Source: DASUPK01 sp963819715
GTDB lineage: Bacteria; Actinomycetota; Thermoleophilia; Solirubrobacterales; 70-9
Length of the DNA: 64,000 bases
NCBI GenBank assembly: GCA_963819715.1
Contig: CAWFXE010000006.1
Coordinates: 310,001-374,000 of the forward strand
Reading direction: 5' to 3'
This document shows positions 41,215-53,006 of the stretch, in pieces. Numbering within the stretch: the first letter of the stretch is position 1; each line of letters starts with the position of its first letter. The notes below the pieces were generated by a model that was not told where the DNA came from, did no database searches, and was given only the letters and a program-made list of their open reading frames with translations. The translations under genes were made by a program, and so were the position numbers.

Positions 41215-42875
41215 CGGTCCGCGGCGTAGTGCTCGGCCGGCTTGCCCGAGGGCTCGTCGCGGGTTCCCGCGACTGCGGCGTCGATCAACGTCGGCGCGCC
41301 TGAGGCCAGGGCCTCGGCGACGGCGGCTGAGAGCTCCTCCGTGCCCGCGGCCGATTGGGTCTCCACTCCGAGGGACCGTCCCAGCCCGAGGAAGTCGATC
41401 TCCGGGTCGGTCAGATCCATGCCGACGTAGCTGTCGCCGCCGCCGGCGACCACCCGGTCGATGCCGCGCTTGCAGGCCGCGTACTCGCGGTTGTTCATCA
41501 CGACCAGCACGAGCGGCACGTCGTAATGGGCCGCCGACCAGAGCCCCTGGATCGTGTACATCGCCGTGCCGTCGCCGACCACGGAGACGACCGGATCGCC
41601 GGGGCGGGCCATCTTCACGCCGATCCCGGCGCCGAGCGCCCAGCCCAGGGCCCCGCCGACGGAGTGGTGGTAGCTGCCCGGCCGGCTGGCGGCGAAGGCG
41701 CGCCGGACCTCGAGCCCGGTCGTGATCGCCTCCTCGATCATGATCGCGCCCTCCGGCAGCCCGGCGACCAGGGCATCGGCGGCGGCGGCGGGATCCATGC
41801 GCTCTCCGTTCGAGGCCGGGGCGCTCGCGGGAGCCGCCTGATCCTTCCGCGCCGCCTCGATGCGGGCCTCGGCCTCCGGGCAGCGGCCGCCGACGATTTC
41901 GGTGATCGCCCGCACCGTCGGCCCGACGCCGCCGTGCAGGGCGATTCGCGCGGGGTAGTTGCGGCCCAGCTCCGCGCGGTCCTCGTCGAGCTGGAGGATC
42001 TGGGTTCGCTCGGGGATCGGGAGGGAGTCGGTGTAGTAGTGGGCCGAGAAGGCGTGGCTCCCGACCAGGAAGACGACGTCGTGCCCGGAGAGCTTCTCCC
42101 GGATGAGCGCGTCAACCGGAGGGAGCATCCCGGCGGACAGTGGATGTGTCGCCGGGAAGTCGACGCAGTCGTACATCGGCTCGTGGAAGACCGTGGCGCC
42201 CAGGCCCTCCGCCAGCGCGACCAGGTCCTCGACGGCTCCCGCGCGCCCGACGCCATCGCCGGCGACGATCGCGGGGGCGCCCGCGCCGAGCAGGGCCTCG
42301 GCCAGCTCATCGGCGCCCTCGGCCACGCCGAGCCCCCGGACCTCCGTTCGCTCCGGGAGCGGCTCGTCCAGCTCCTCCTCGAGGACATCGACCGGGATCG
42401 AGACCATCACCGGCCCCGTCGGCGCCGTCTGCGAGAGGAGAAAGGCGCGGCGGATCAGGGTCGGCAGGTCCTCCACCTGGTTCACCTCGACCGCGTCCTT
42501 GAAGGCGCCCTGCGCCAGCGCGAGCAGGTCGCCGCCCAGCATCGGGTCCTGGATCAGGTGGCGCCGGTCCTGCTGGCCGACGGTGACCACCATCGGGGTC
42601 CGCGCGCGCCTGGCGTTGAGCATGTTCGCGAGCCCATGGGCGAGCCCGGCGGCGATATGGAGATTGAGGAACGAAGGTCGCCGGGTCGCGCGGGCGTAGC
42701 CGTCGGCCATCGAAACGGCGGTCCCCTCGTGCAGCCCCAGGTAGTAGTGGAACTCGGGCACCTTGGTGAGCTCGTCCATGAAGGGCAGCTCGGTGGTCCC
42801 CGGGTTGCCGAAGACGCGGTCGACGCCCTCGCTCTGGGCCAGCTCGATCAGTCGCCGCGCGGCCTTCACGCCCAC
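41211..42875 (-). CDS. Thiamin diphosphate enzyme, benzoylformate decarboxylase-like
   Basis: A 554-residue TPP enzyme with the three-domain layout of pyruvate/benzoylformate decarboxylases and acetolactate synthases. The cofactor-activating Glu is in YLGLHEGTAVSMADGYAR near 45-62; the TPP site runs from VGDGTAMY near 442 to MNNREYA near 469. The FGNPGTTELPFM opening near 22-33 and the SVGGALGWALGAGIGV segment match benzoylformate decarboxylase rather than acetolactate synthase. It lies directly after an aromatic-type aldehyde dehydrogenase, as in the mandelate pathway (2-oxoacid to aldehyde to acid). The start is GTG, with no gap to the preceding stop. Confidence 0.78.
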   Translation of the reverse strand: MGVKAARRLIELAQSEGVDRVFGNPGTTELPFMDELTKVPEFHYYLGLHEGTAVSMADGYARATRRPSFLNLHIAAGLAHGLANMLNARRARTPMVVTVGQQDRRHLIQDPMLGGDLLALAQGAFKDAVEVNQVEDLPTLIRRAFLLSQTAPTGPVMVSIPVDVLEEELDEPLPERTEVRGLGVAEGADELAEALLGAGAPAIVAGDGVGRAGAVEDLVALAEGLGATVFHEPMYDCVDFPATHPLSAGMLPPVDALIREKLSGHDVVFLVGSHAFSAHYYTDSLPIPERTQILQLDEDRAELGRNYPARIALHGGVGPTVRAITEIVGGRCPEAEARIEAARKDQAAPASAPASNGERMDPAAAADALVAGLPEGAIMIEEAITTGLEVRRAFAASRPGSYHHSVGGALGWALGAGIGVKMARPGDPVVSVVGDGTAMYTIQGLWSAAHYDVPLVLVVMNNREYAACKRGIDRVVAGGGDSYVGMDLTDPEIDFLGLGRSLGVETQSAAGTEELSAAVAEALASGAPTLIDAAVAGTRDEPSGKPAEHYAADR

Positions 42876-44342
42876 CTAGATCGGGTAGTGGCCCGGCTGG
42901 CTCATCACCATCGTCCAGTGCAGGTCGGTGAACTCCTCCAGCGCCGCACTGCCCCCGAACCGGCCCCAGCCGCTCTCCTTGACTCCGCCGAACGGCATCT
43001 GGGCCTCATCGTGGACCGTGGACAGGTTGACGTGGCAGATCCCGCTCTCAATCCGACGCGCCACATCCAGCGCGGTCGGGATGTCGGAGCTGAAGACCGC
43101 GCCCGAGAGGCCGTAGTTCGTGTCGTTCGCCGTCCGAATCGCATCCTCGATGTCGTCGTAGGTGAGGATCGGGACGATCGGCCCGAACGACTCCTCCGAG
43201 TACACGCGCATCTCAGGTGTCACCTTGGTCAGCACCGTGGGGTGGAAGCAGGGGCCATCGGCCTCGCCACCGGTGGCGATCTCGGCGCCCTTCGACTTCG
43301 CGTCCTCGACCAGCTCGGTCACGTGATCCACCGAGGCCTTGTTGATCAGCGGCCCGATCATCGTCTCGGGGTTGGTCGGATCGCCGACCGTCATCGCGCT
43401 CGCCTTCTTCACCAGGCCCTCGGTGAACTCGTCCGCGACCTTGCCGTCGACGATGATCCGCTCGGTCGCCATGCAGATCTGACCGGAGTGCATGAAGGCC
43501 CCGAAGTTGGCGGCGTTGACCGCCTCGTCGATGTCGGCGTCGGCCATCACGATCATCGGCGCCTTGCCGCCCAACTCGAGCAGGCACTTGGTCAGGTGGC
43601 GGCCGCAGGTCTCGGCGATGATCTTGCCGACGCGGGTGGAGCCCGTGAAGTTGATCCGCCGGGTGCCGGGGTGGGCGATCAGCGCCTCGACGACCTCGGG
43701 TGCGTCAGCGGGGTCGTTGGTCAGGTAGTTGATGACGCCCTCGGGGGCGCCGGCGTCCTGGACGCAGCGGACGATCTGTGCGTGCGTCCGGGGGCAGAGC
43801 TCCGAGCCCTTCAGGATCACGGTGTTCCCGTAGGCGAGCGGCGTCGCGATGGCTCGGGTGCCGAGGATCACCGGGGCGTTCCAGGGAGCGATGCCGACCA
43901 CCACGCCGGCGGGCAGCCGGCGCGCGATCCCGGTTGCGCCGGGGATGTCGGAGGGGATCACCTGGCCGACTGCGGCGTATGCCTGGGCACCGGCCTCGCG
44001 GAGCATGCCGCTGGCCAGCTGGCAGTTGAACATGCCCCAGCCGAAGGTGCCGCCGGTCTCCTCGGTGACGATCGCGGCGATCTGCCCGGAGCGCTCGGCG
44101 AGCAGGTCAGCCGCCTTGGTCAGGACCTCCCGGCGCGCCGCCGGCGGGCCGAAGCCCCAGGCCTCGAACGCCGCCTGCGCCGCCTTCACCGCGAGGTCGA
44201 CGTCGTCCGGGCCGGCCGCGGCGGCCCGCCCGACCACGTCGCCCGAATACGGGTTGGTCTGCTCGCAGTCCTTGCCCGACTTCGCCGCAACCCATTGACC
44301 GCCGATCAACAGGTCCTGCTTCTGCTTCACCGCGACCGCCAT
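42876..44342 (-). CDS. Aldehyde dehydrogenase (benzaldehyde/vanillin/salicylaldehyde type)
   Basis: Aldehyde dehydrogenase of 488 residues. IAPWNAPV near 154, NFTGSTRVGKII near 229, the Glu of CLLELGGKAP near 253 and the Cys of HSGQICMATER near 287 are in place; the SGQICM context and the QPGHYPI ending are shared with aromatic aldehyde dehydrogenases. ATG 44342 is preferred because AGGAGAG lies five bases upstream. With the decarboxylase-like gene that follows, it would turn a benzoylformate-like acid into a benzoate. It is transcribed from its own AT-rich promoter, in the gap after metH. Confidence 0.83.
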   Translation of the reverse strand: MAVAVKQKQDLLIGGQWVAAKSGKDCEQTNPYSGDVVGRAAAAGPDDVDLAVKAAQAAFEAWGFGPPAARREVLTKAADLLAERSGQIAAIVTEETGGTFGWGMFNCQLASGMLREAGAQAYAAVGQVIPSDIPGATGIARRLPAGVVVGIAPWNAPVILGTRAIATPLAYGNTVILKGSELCPRTHAQIVRCVQDAGAPEGVINYLTNDPADAPEVVEALIAHPGTRRINFTGSTRVGKIIAETCGRHLTKCLLELGGKAPMIVMADADIDEAVNAANFGAFMHSGQICMATERIIVDGKVADEFTEGLVKKASAMTVGDPTNPETMIGPLINKASVDHVTELVEDAKSKGAEIATGGEADGPCFHPTVLTKVTPEMRVYSEESFGPIVPILTYDDIEDAIRTANDTNYGLSGAVFSSDIPTALDVARRIESGICHVNLSTVHDEAQMPFGGVKESGWGRFGGSAALEEFTDLHWTMVMSQPGHYPI

Positions 44343-44401
44343 GGCCACTCTCCTCGACTCGTTCCCAGCGGCCGGCGAGCGTCCCGCGGGCCGCCGCTTC
44401 A

Positions 44402-44417
44402 ATAAGTCATATTGTCA
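44402..44417 (-). promoter_or_regulatory. AT-rich promoter/operator candidate upstream of the aldehyde dehydrogenase
   Basis: On the minus strand, TGACAA (44417-44412) and TGACTTAT (44409-44402) lie next to each other, giving a TATGAC direct repeat of eight-base period. The same two words occur in the pca operon promoter (22506-22525), and TGACTTTAT occurs upstream of livK. The region is the only AT-rich stretch between metH and this gene. Confidence 0.4.
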
Positions 44418-44428
44418 TACGTGAAGCG

Positions 44429-48022
<3,594 letters not shown>

Positions 48023-48086
48023 GGCACGGCAGGGTAGCCAGGGCAGGGGCTAGGCGACGCAGTGTTTCCGGCTTTGACCGCCTCGG

Positions 48087-48098
48087 TAGGGTTGATGA
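48087..48098 (+). promoter_or_regulatory. metE -10 box with leaderless spacing
   Basis: TAGGGT (48087-48092) stands six bases before the metE ATG, the same distance as at 21477 and 53007. The -35 region is weak. On the other strand TACCCT lies eight bases before the metH ATG, so both divergent messages may lack a leader. Confidence 0.5.
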
Positions 48099-50471
48099 AT
48101 GGGCCTCTCAAATGTCTCCGGCTTCCCCCGCATCGGCCGCAATCGCGAGCTCAAGTTCGCCACCGAGGCTTACTGGCGCGGTGAGAAGTCAGCCGACGAC
48201 CTGGCGTCAACCGCACGTCAAATTCGGGTGGAGAACTGGAAGCTGATGCAGGAGCAGGGGATCGACCTGATCCCCTCCAACGACTTCTCCTACTACGACC
48301 AGGTGCTGGACGCGATCGCGCTGGTCGGCGCCGTGCCGGAGCGCTACGGCCACGACGGCGGTGATGTCGGCCTCGACACCTACTTCGCGATGGCGCGTGG
48401 CCGGCAGTCCGACGGCGTCGACGTAACCGCCATGGAGATGACCAAGTGGTTCGACACGAACTACCACTACATCGTCCCCGAGCTCGGGCCCGACACGAAG
48501 TTCGCGCTGTCAGGCACCAAGCCCTTCGACGAGCACGCCGAGGCCATGGAGGAGGTGGGCATCGACACGATCCCGGTCCTGATCGGCCCGGTGAGCTTCC
48601 TGCTCCTCTCCAAGCCGGCCGATGGCGCTTCGGAGCGCTTCGACGCGCTCGACCTGATCGAGCCCTTGGTCGAGGTCTACGGCGAGGTGATCGAGCGGCT
48701 GGCCGAGCAGGGCGCGACCTGGGTGCAGTTCGACGAGCCCTGTTTCGTCGAGGACCGCACCGAACGAGAGCTCGACGCCCTTCGCCTCGCCTACGAGGAG
48801 CTCTGCAAGGTCCACGAGCGCCCGCGGATCCTCGTCAAGACCTACTTCGATCACGTCGGCGACGCCTACGGGGTCCTGCGCGACCTGCCGATCGAGGGCG
48901 TCGGCCTCGACTTCACCGGCTCCGTCCACGGGCCGGAGCTCGGCCCCGACGTCCACGAGCACGGCGGCCGCCACAACGCCGAGTTCATCGCGAACCAGGA
49001 GGGCCTCGGGGACCAGTGGCTCTTCGCCGGGATCGTCAGCGGGCGCAACATCTGGGTCGATCACCTCGAGCACTCGCTGGACGCCCTTGGGGGCCTGAAG
49101 ACTCACAGCGCCCAGCTCGTCGTTTCTACCAGCTGCTCCCTGCTCCACGTGCCCATCGACCTGGATGCCGAGCCCGCGGGCGTCGACGCGGACCTCGACG
49201 ACGAGATGCGCTCCTGGATGGCGTTCGCCGTCCAGAAGGTCGGCGAGGTCGCGACCCTGGCGAAGGGCATGGCCGAGGGCCGCGAGGCGATCGCCGACGA
49301 GCTCGACGCCAACGACCGGGCCCTCGATTCGAGGCGCGACTCCCACCGGACCAGGAACGCGGAGGTGCGGGCGCGGATTGAGTCCCTCGACGATGAGCAC
49401 GATCAGCGCACCAGCCCGTTCGAGGAGCGCCGCCAGGCGCAGCGCTCCCGTATCGATATCCCAGAGCTCTTCCCCGCGACCACAATCGGTTCCTATCCGC
49501 AAACAGAAGAGATCCGCGAGACGCGGAGGAAGCTGAACAAGGGCGAGATCGAATGGCTCCAATATCGCGACGCCATGCGGGAGGAGATCGAGCGCGTCAT
49601 CCGCTTCCAGGAGGACGTCGGCCTCGACGTGCTCGTCCACGGCGAGCCGGAGCGCAACGACATGGTCCAGTACTTCGGCGAGCAGATGGAGGGTTACGTC
49701 TTCACCGAGAACGCCTGGGTGCAGTCCTACGGCTCGCGCTATGTCCGCCCGCCGATCATCTTCGGCGACGTGCTGCGGCCGTCGCCGATGACCGTCGACT
49801 GGATCACGTACGCGCAGTCGCTCACCGAGAAGCCGGTCAAGGGCCTGCTCACCGGACCGGTGACGATGCTCGAGTGGTCGTTCGTACGTGACGACCAACC
49901 AAGAAGGGACACGTGCGTGCAGCTGGCTCTTGCGATCCGTGACGAGGTCGAGGACCTCGAGAAGGCCGGGGTCCCGATCATCCACGTGGATGAGCCCGCG
50001 ATTCGCGAAGGGCTCCCGCTTCGGAAGGAGCGCTGGGGCGAGTACCTGGGCTGGGCGGTTCACTGCTTCCGCCTCTGTACCGCCGTGGTCGGAGACGAGA
50101 CCCAGATCCAGACCCACATGTGTTACTCGGACTTCGGCGAAATCCTCGAGCACATCCAGGCGATGGACGCCGACGTCAACCTGATCGAGGCGGCGCGCTC
50201 GCGAATGGAATTGCTCCACGATTGGGAGAAGACCGGTTACCGCAACGACATCGGCCCGGGCGTCTACGACATCCATTCCCCCCGCGTGCCGGGCGTCGAC
50301 GAGATGGTCGAGCTGCTCCACGAGGCCGCCCGCGTTCTGCGCCCGGAGCAGATCTGGGTCACCCCCGACTGTGGACTGAAGACCCGGACCTGGGATGAGG
50401 TCGACCCGAGCCTGCGCAACATGGTGCAGGCGGCGAAGCAGCTCCGCGAAGAGCTCGTCCCGGCCTCATGA
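48099..50471 (+). CDS. metE: Cobalamin-independent methionine synthase
   Basis: A 790-residue enzyme that methylates homocysteine directly from 5-methyltetrahydropteroyl-triglutamate. The N-terminal barrel starts SNVSGFPRIGRNRELKFATE; the C-terminal catalytic barrel begins near 465 (FPATTIGSYPQTEEIRE) and supplies the zinc ligands: His and Cys in THMCYSDFGE near 668, Glu nearby and Cys in TPDCGLKTR near 756. Both barrels are complete. It is divergent from metH, so the cell can make methionine with or without B12. It overlaps the next gene by ATGA. Confidence 0.95.
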   Translation: MGLSNVSGFPRIGRNRELKFATEAYWRGEKSADDLASTARQIRVENWKLMQEQGIDLIPSNDFSYYDQVLDAIALVGAVPERYGHDGGDVGLDTYFAMARGRQSDGVDVTAMEMTKWFDTNYHYIVPELGPDTKFALSGTKPFDEHAEAMEEVGIDTIPVLIGPVSFLLLSKPADGASERFDALDLIEPLVEVYGEVIERLAEQGATWVQFDEPCFVEDRTERELDALRLAYEELCKVHERPRILVKTYFDHVGDAYGVLRDLPIEGVGLDFTGSVHGPELGPDVHEHGGRHNAEFIANQEGLGDQWLFAGIVSGRNIWVDHLEHSLDALGGLKTHSAQLVVSTSCSLLHVPIDLDAEPAGVDADLDDEMRSWMAFAVQKVGEVATLAKGMAEGREAIADELDANDRALDSRRDSHRTRNAEVRARIESLDDEHDQRTSPFEERRQAQRSRIDIPELFPATTIGSYPQTEEIRETRRKLNKGEIEWLQYRDAMREEIERVIRFQEDVGLDVLVHGEPERNDMVQYFGEQMEGYVFTENAWVQSYGSRYVRPPIIFGDVLRPSPMTVDWITYAQSLTEKPVKGLLTGPVTMLEWSFVRDDQPRRDTCVQLALAIRDEVEDLEKAGVPIIHVDEPAIREGLPLRKERWGEYLGWAVHCFRLCTAVVGDETQIQTHMCYSDFGEILEHIQAMDADVNLIEAARSRMELLHDWEKTGYRNDIGPGVYDIHSPRVPGVDEMVELLHEAARVLRPEQIWVTPDCGLKTRTWDEVDPSLRNMVQAAKQLREELVPAS

Positions 50472-50896
50472 GCCCCAAGAAGGCCGCGAAGAAGGGATTC
50501 ACGCCCGAAGAACGAGCCGCCATGAAGGAGCGCGCTCGTGAGCTCAAGGCGGAAAGGACCAGGGCGGAGGGTGAAAGCGACCTGCTCGAGAAGATCGCCG
50601 AGATGCCGAAATCGGATCGCGCCATGGCCAAGCGGATCCACGCCATCGTCAAGGAAAGTGCTCCGGACCTCTTGCCGAGGACCTGGTACGGGATGCCCGC
50701 CTATACCAAGGACGGCAACGTCATTTGCTTTTTCCAGAGCGCTGCGAAGTTCAAGTCGAGGTACGCGACGTTCGGCTTCAACGACAGGGCGAACCTCGAC
50801 GCGGGCGCCATGTGGCCGACCTCCTTCGCGCTGGTGAAGCTCTCCGCCGCCGAAGAGAAGAAGATCCGCGCGCTCGTCAAGAAGGCCGTGCGCTGA
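50468..50896 (+). CDS. DUF1801-type small protein
   Basis: A 142-residue protein. Residues 45-142 (MAKRIHAIVKESAPDLLPRTWYGMPAYTKDGNVICFFQSAAKFKSRYATFGF) match the DUF1801/YdhG-like fold, sometimes called an iron chaperone in other bacteria, but the activity is not settled. The first 40 residues are a Lys/Arg/Glu-rich helical extension. It is coupled to metE by ATGA overlap, which is unexplained; a role in metal handling would suit a zinc enzyme, but this is a guess. Confidence 0.72.
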   Translation: MSPKKAAKKGFTPEERAAMKERARELKAERTRAEGESDLLEKIAEMPKSDRAMAKRIHAIVKESAPDLLPRTWYGMPAYTKDGNVICFFQSAAKFKSRYATFGFNDRANLDAGAMWPTSFALVKLSAAEEKKIRALVKKAVR

Positions 50897-51003
50897 GGGC
50901 CGCAGGCAGCGCGGCTTTCGCAAGCTGTTAACGGTTCTTTAGCGCTGTGTTAGCAGTTGCTCGCATACTTGCCTCTCCTAGCGAGCGACCAAAAGGGGAT
51001 GTC

Positions 51004-51312
51004 ATGGAAGCGAACGGAGTGCAGGGACTACAGGTCGGCGGCCGCGAGCCGAAGGCCCTCCTGATGAGCGATGGAACGAGGTTGGCCCTGGAGGACGAGG
51101 GGCCCGGCGGGCGCGCCGATTGGATGCTGCTCGGCGATGGATCCGAGGATCGCGAGCTCAGCGTCGCCGACGCGATCCGCGTCGCCGGCGCCCAGCACGC
51201 TGATTACGTCCGGATCAGGACCCGGTCCGAGGTGGCGTGGCTTCGCCTCGTCTCGGAGTGGTTCGAGCAGGAGGCGCGCCGGCTCGACGGCGAGCTGTCC
51301 GCGGTGAGCTAG
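51004..51312 (+). CDS. Hypothetical protein (102 aa)
   Basis: A 102-residue protein that I do not recognise. It is acidic, without signal peptide or membrane helix, and has a GTRLALEDEGPGG and ADYVRIRTRSEVAWLRLVSEWFEQEARR pattern suggesting a small alpha/beta domain ending in an amphipathic helix. The ATG follows AAAAGGGGATGTC, and a promoter candidate (TTGCTC at 50957, 16 bases, TAGCGA at 50979) lies upstream. Its stop codon shares CTAG with the stop of the opposing aldehyde dehydrogenase gene. The frame has strong third-position GC, so it is likely to be real. Confidence 0.6.
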   Translation: MEANGVQGLQVGGREPKALLMSDGTRLALEDEGPGGRADWMLLGDGSEDRELSVADAIRVAGAQHADYVRIRTRSEVAWLRLVSEWFEQEARRLDGELSAVS

Positions 51313-52853
51313 CGGTTCTTCCCGAGCCTGCGGCGCCAGTCGCGAGCCGCGAAGAAGTCGCTGACCTTCCGCAGCTGCTGGCGCCGCTTCTCGGTGTACG
51401 GGAAGTAGAGGGGCTCGCGCTTCTGGCCGAAGCGGCTGATCACGATCGACTCGGGACGGACGAACTTCTTGATTCCGTACTCGCCGTGGCGGAAGCCGAT
51501 GCCTGAGTCCTTCCAGCCCCCCATCGGCACGTCCGAGGCCAGGAAGCCGACCAGCACGTCGTTGACGTTGGCCGTGCCGACCTCGAGCCGGCGTGCGACC
51601 GCTTCCGCCTCGCGCTTCGAGCCGAAGACCGAGGCCGCCAGCCCGTAGCGCGTGTCGTTCGCGAGGCGCACTGCCTCGTCGGCGTCCCGCACCTTCATGA
51701 TCCCGACGACCGGGCCGAAGGTCTCGTCGCGCATCACCGTCATCGAGTGGTCGACGTCGGTGAGCACCGTGGGTGGATACCAATCGCCGGGACCCTCGCC
51801 GCGCTGGCCGCCGGTGACGACGGTCGCGCCGGACTTGCGGGCGTCCTCGACGTGGTCCTCGACGATCTGGGTCTGCGGCGGGAAGGTCATCGCGCCGATG
51901 TCCTTGCCGTGCTCGCGGCCGTCCATGCCCTGGTTGATATTTCGGACCTCCTCGGTGAACCGCTCGACGAACTCGTCGTAGACGGGCTCCTCCACATAGA
52001 GGCGCTCGACGGAGATGCACGTCTGGCCGGCGTTCTGGAAGGCGCCCCAGGTCGCGGCGTTCGCCGCACGCTCGACGTTGGCGCTCTTCAGCACGATCAT
52101 CGGGTCCTTGCCGCCGAGCTCGGCGCTGACCGGCGTCAGGGTCTGTGCGGCCTGGGTCAGCACCTTCTTGGCGGTGCGGTCGGACCCGGTGAACTGGACG
52201 TAGTCGACCTCGTCGACCAGGGCGGAGCCGGTCTCGCCCATGCCGTTGACGACATCGAAGACGTCGGGCGCGCCGATCTCGCTCTTCCAGGCCTCGATGA
52301 TCTCGCTGAGGCCGATGGGGGTGATCTCGGAGGGCTTGATGACGACCGCACAGCCCGCGATCAGAGCCGGGATCGCATCGCCGAGCGAGAGGACCAGGGG
52401 GAAGTTCCATGGGCTGATCACGCCGACGACCGGGAAGGGCCGGTACTGCACCTTGAGCTTCTTGATCTTCATCAGAGGCGAGTGCGCCGGGACCTTCTCG
52501 TCGCCGATGTAGCGGTGGCCCTTCTTGCCGTAGAAGTTGATGAGGTCCGTCACATACACGGACTCGCCGGCGGCCTCCCCATGGACCTTGCCGGTCTCGA
52601 GCTGCATCGTGTCCGCGATCTCGTCCTGGTTGTCGAGGATCCAATCGCGAAGCTTGTACAGCCACTGCGCCCGGCCCTTGATGCCGAGTTCCTCCCAGGC
52701 GGGCTGGTTGGCCCGGACGCGGGCGACGGTGGCTGCGACCTCGGGCGGCCCATCCAGGGGCACACTGGTGATCAACGAACCGTCGGCTGGGTTCATGACG
52801 TCGAACGTCTCGCTGGAGGTCCGGGCGCTTCCGTTGACGGTGTCGATGGCCAT
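51309..52853 (-). CDS. Aldehyde dehydrogenase, succinate-semialdehyde (GabD2) type
   Basis: Aldehyde dehydrogenase of 514 residues with ISPWNFPL near 146, FTGSDRTAKKV near 220, the Glu of SAELGGKDP near 246 and the Cys of NAGQTCISVER near 280. The C-terminal extension (about 60 residues ending in a basic FFAARDWRRRLGKNR) is the feature of the actinobacterial GabD2-like group (succinate-semialdehyde dehydrogenases of about 515 residues). The substrate is not certain. It starts behind CCGGAGGAGAGAC and is divergent from the ATP-grasp trio. Confidence 0.8.
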   Translation of the reverse strand: MAIDTVNGSARTSSETFDVMNPADGSLITSVPLDGPPEVAATVARVRANQPAWEELGIKGRAQWLYKLRDWILDNQDEIADTMQLETGKVHGEAAGESVYVTDLINFYGKKGHRYIGDEKVPAHSPLMKIKKLKVQYRPFPVVGVISPWNFPLVLSLGDAIPALIAGCAVVIKPSEITPIGLSEIIEAWKSEIGAPDVFDVVNGMGETGSALVDEVDYVQFTGSDRTAKKVLTQAAQTLTPVSAELGGKDPMIVLKSANVERAANAATWGAFQNAGQTCISVERLYVEEPVYDEFVERFTEEVRNINQGMDGREHGKDIGAMTFPPQTQIVEDHVEDARKSGATVVTGGQRGEGPGDWYPPTVLTDVDHSMTVMRDETFGPVVGIMKVRDADEAVRLANDTRYGLAASVFGSKREAEAVARRLEVGTANVNDVLVGFLASDVPMGGWKDSGIGFRHGEYGIKKFVRPESIVISRFGQKREPLYFPYTEKRRQQLRKVSDFFAARDWRRRLGKNR

Positions 52854-52888
52854 GCGTCTCTCCTCCGGTAGAGCGGCGGTTGGGGTTG

Positions 52889-52917
52889 ACTCTAGCGCGG
52901 ACTGGCTGGACAGCCAG
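52889..52917 (-). promoter_or_regulatory. Promoter candidate with inverted repeat for the GabD2-like gene
   Basis: On the minus strand TAGAGT (52894-52889) is preceded by 17 bases and CTGGCT (52917-52912). That -35 element is one arm of an inverted repeat, CTGGCT/AGCCAG (52902-52917, loop GGAC), which could be an operator. Confidence 0.3.
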
Positions 52918-52994
52918 GATTGCGATGTGCACGCTGTCGAACCGGCGCCCGCGAGCTTTGTCCACGCGTCCGTGGCGGCCTTCGCGGGTAGGCG

Positions 52995-53006
52995 TAGCCT
53001 CCGAGA
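52995..53006 (+). promoter_or_regulatory. -10 box with leaderless spacing before the ATP-grasp gene
   Basis: TAGCCT (52995-53000) lies six bases before the ATG at 53007, where no ribosome site is visible. This repeats the layout seen at 21477 and 48099. Confidence 0.4.

Noticed and set aside
41355..44405. A very long open frame on the plus strand opposite the decarboxylase and aldehyde dehydrogenase genes
   Set aside because: It is antisense to two clear enzymes, its protein is Arg/Ala/His/Asp-rich with no recognisable motif, and such frames are expected in GC-rich coding DNA.
48023..48098. Cobalamin or SAM riboswitch between metH and metE
   Set aside because: The gap is 76 bases, shows no box-like conserved loops, and start-proximal -10 boxes fill it on both strands.
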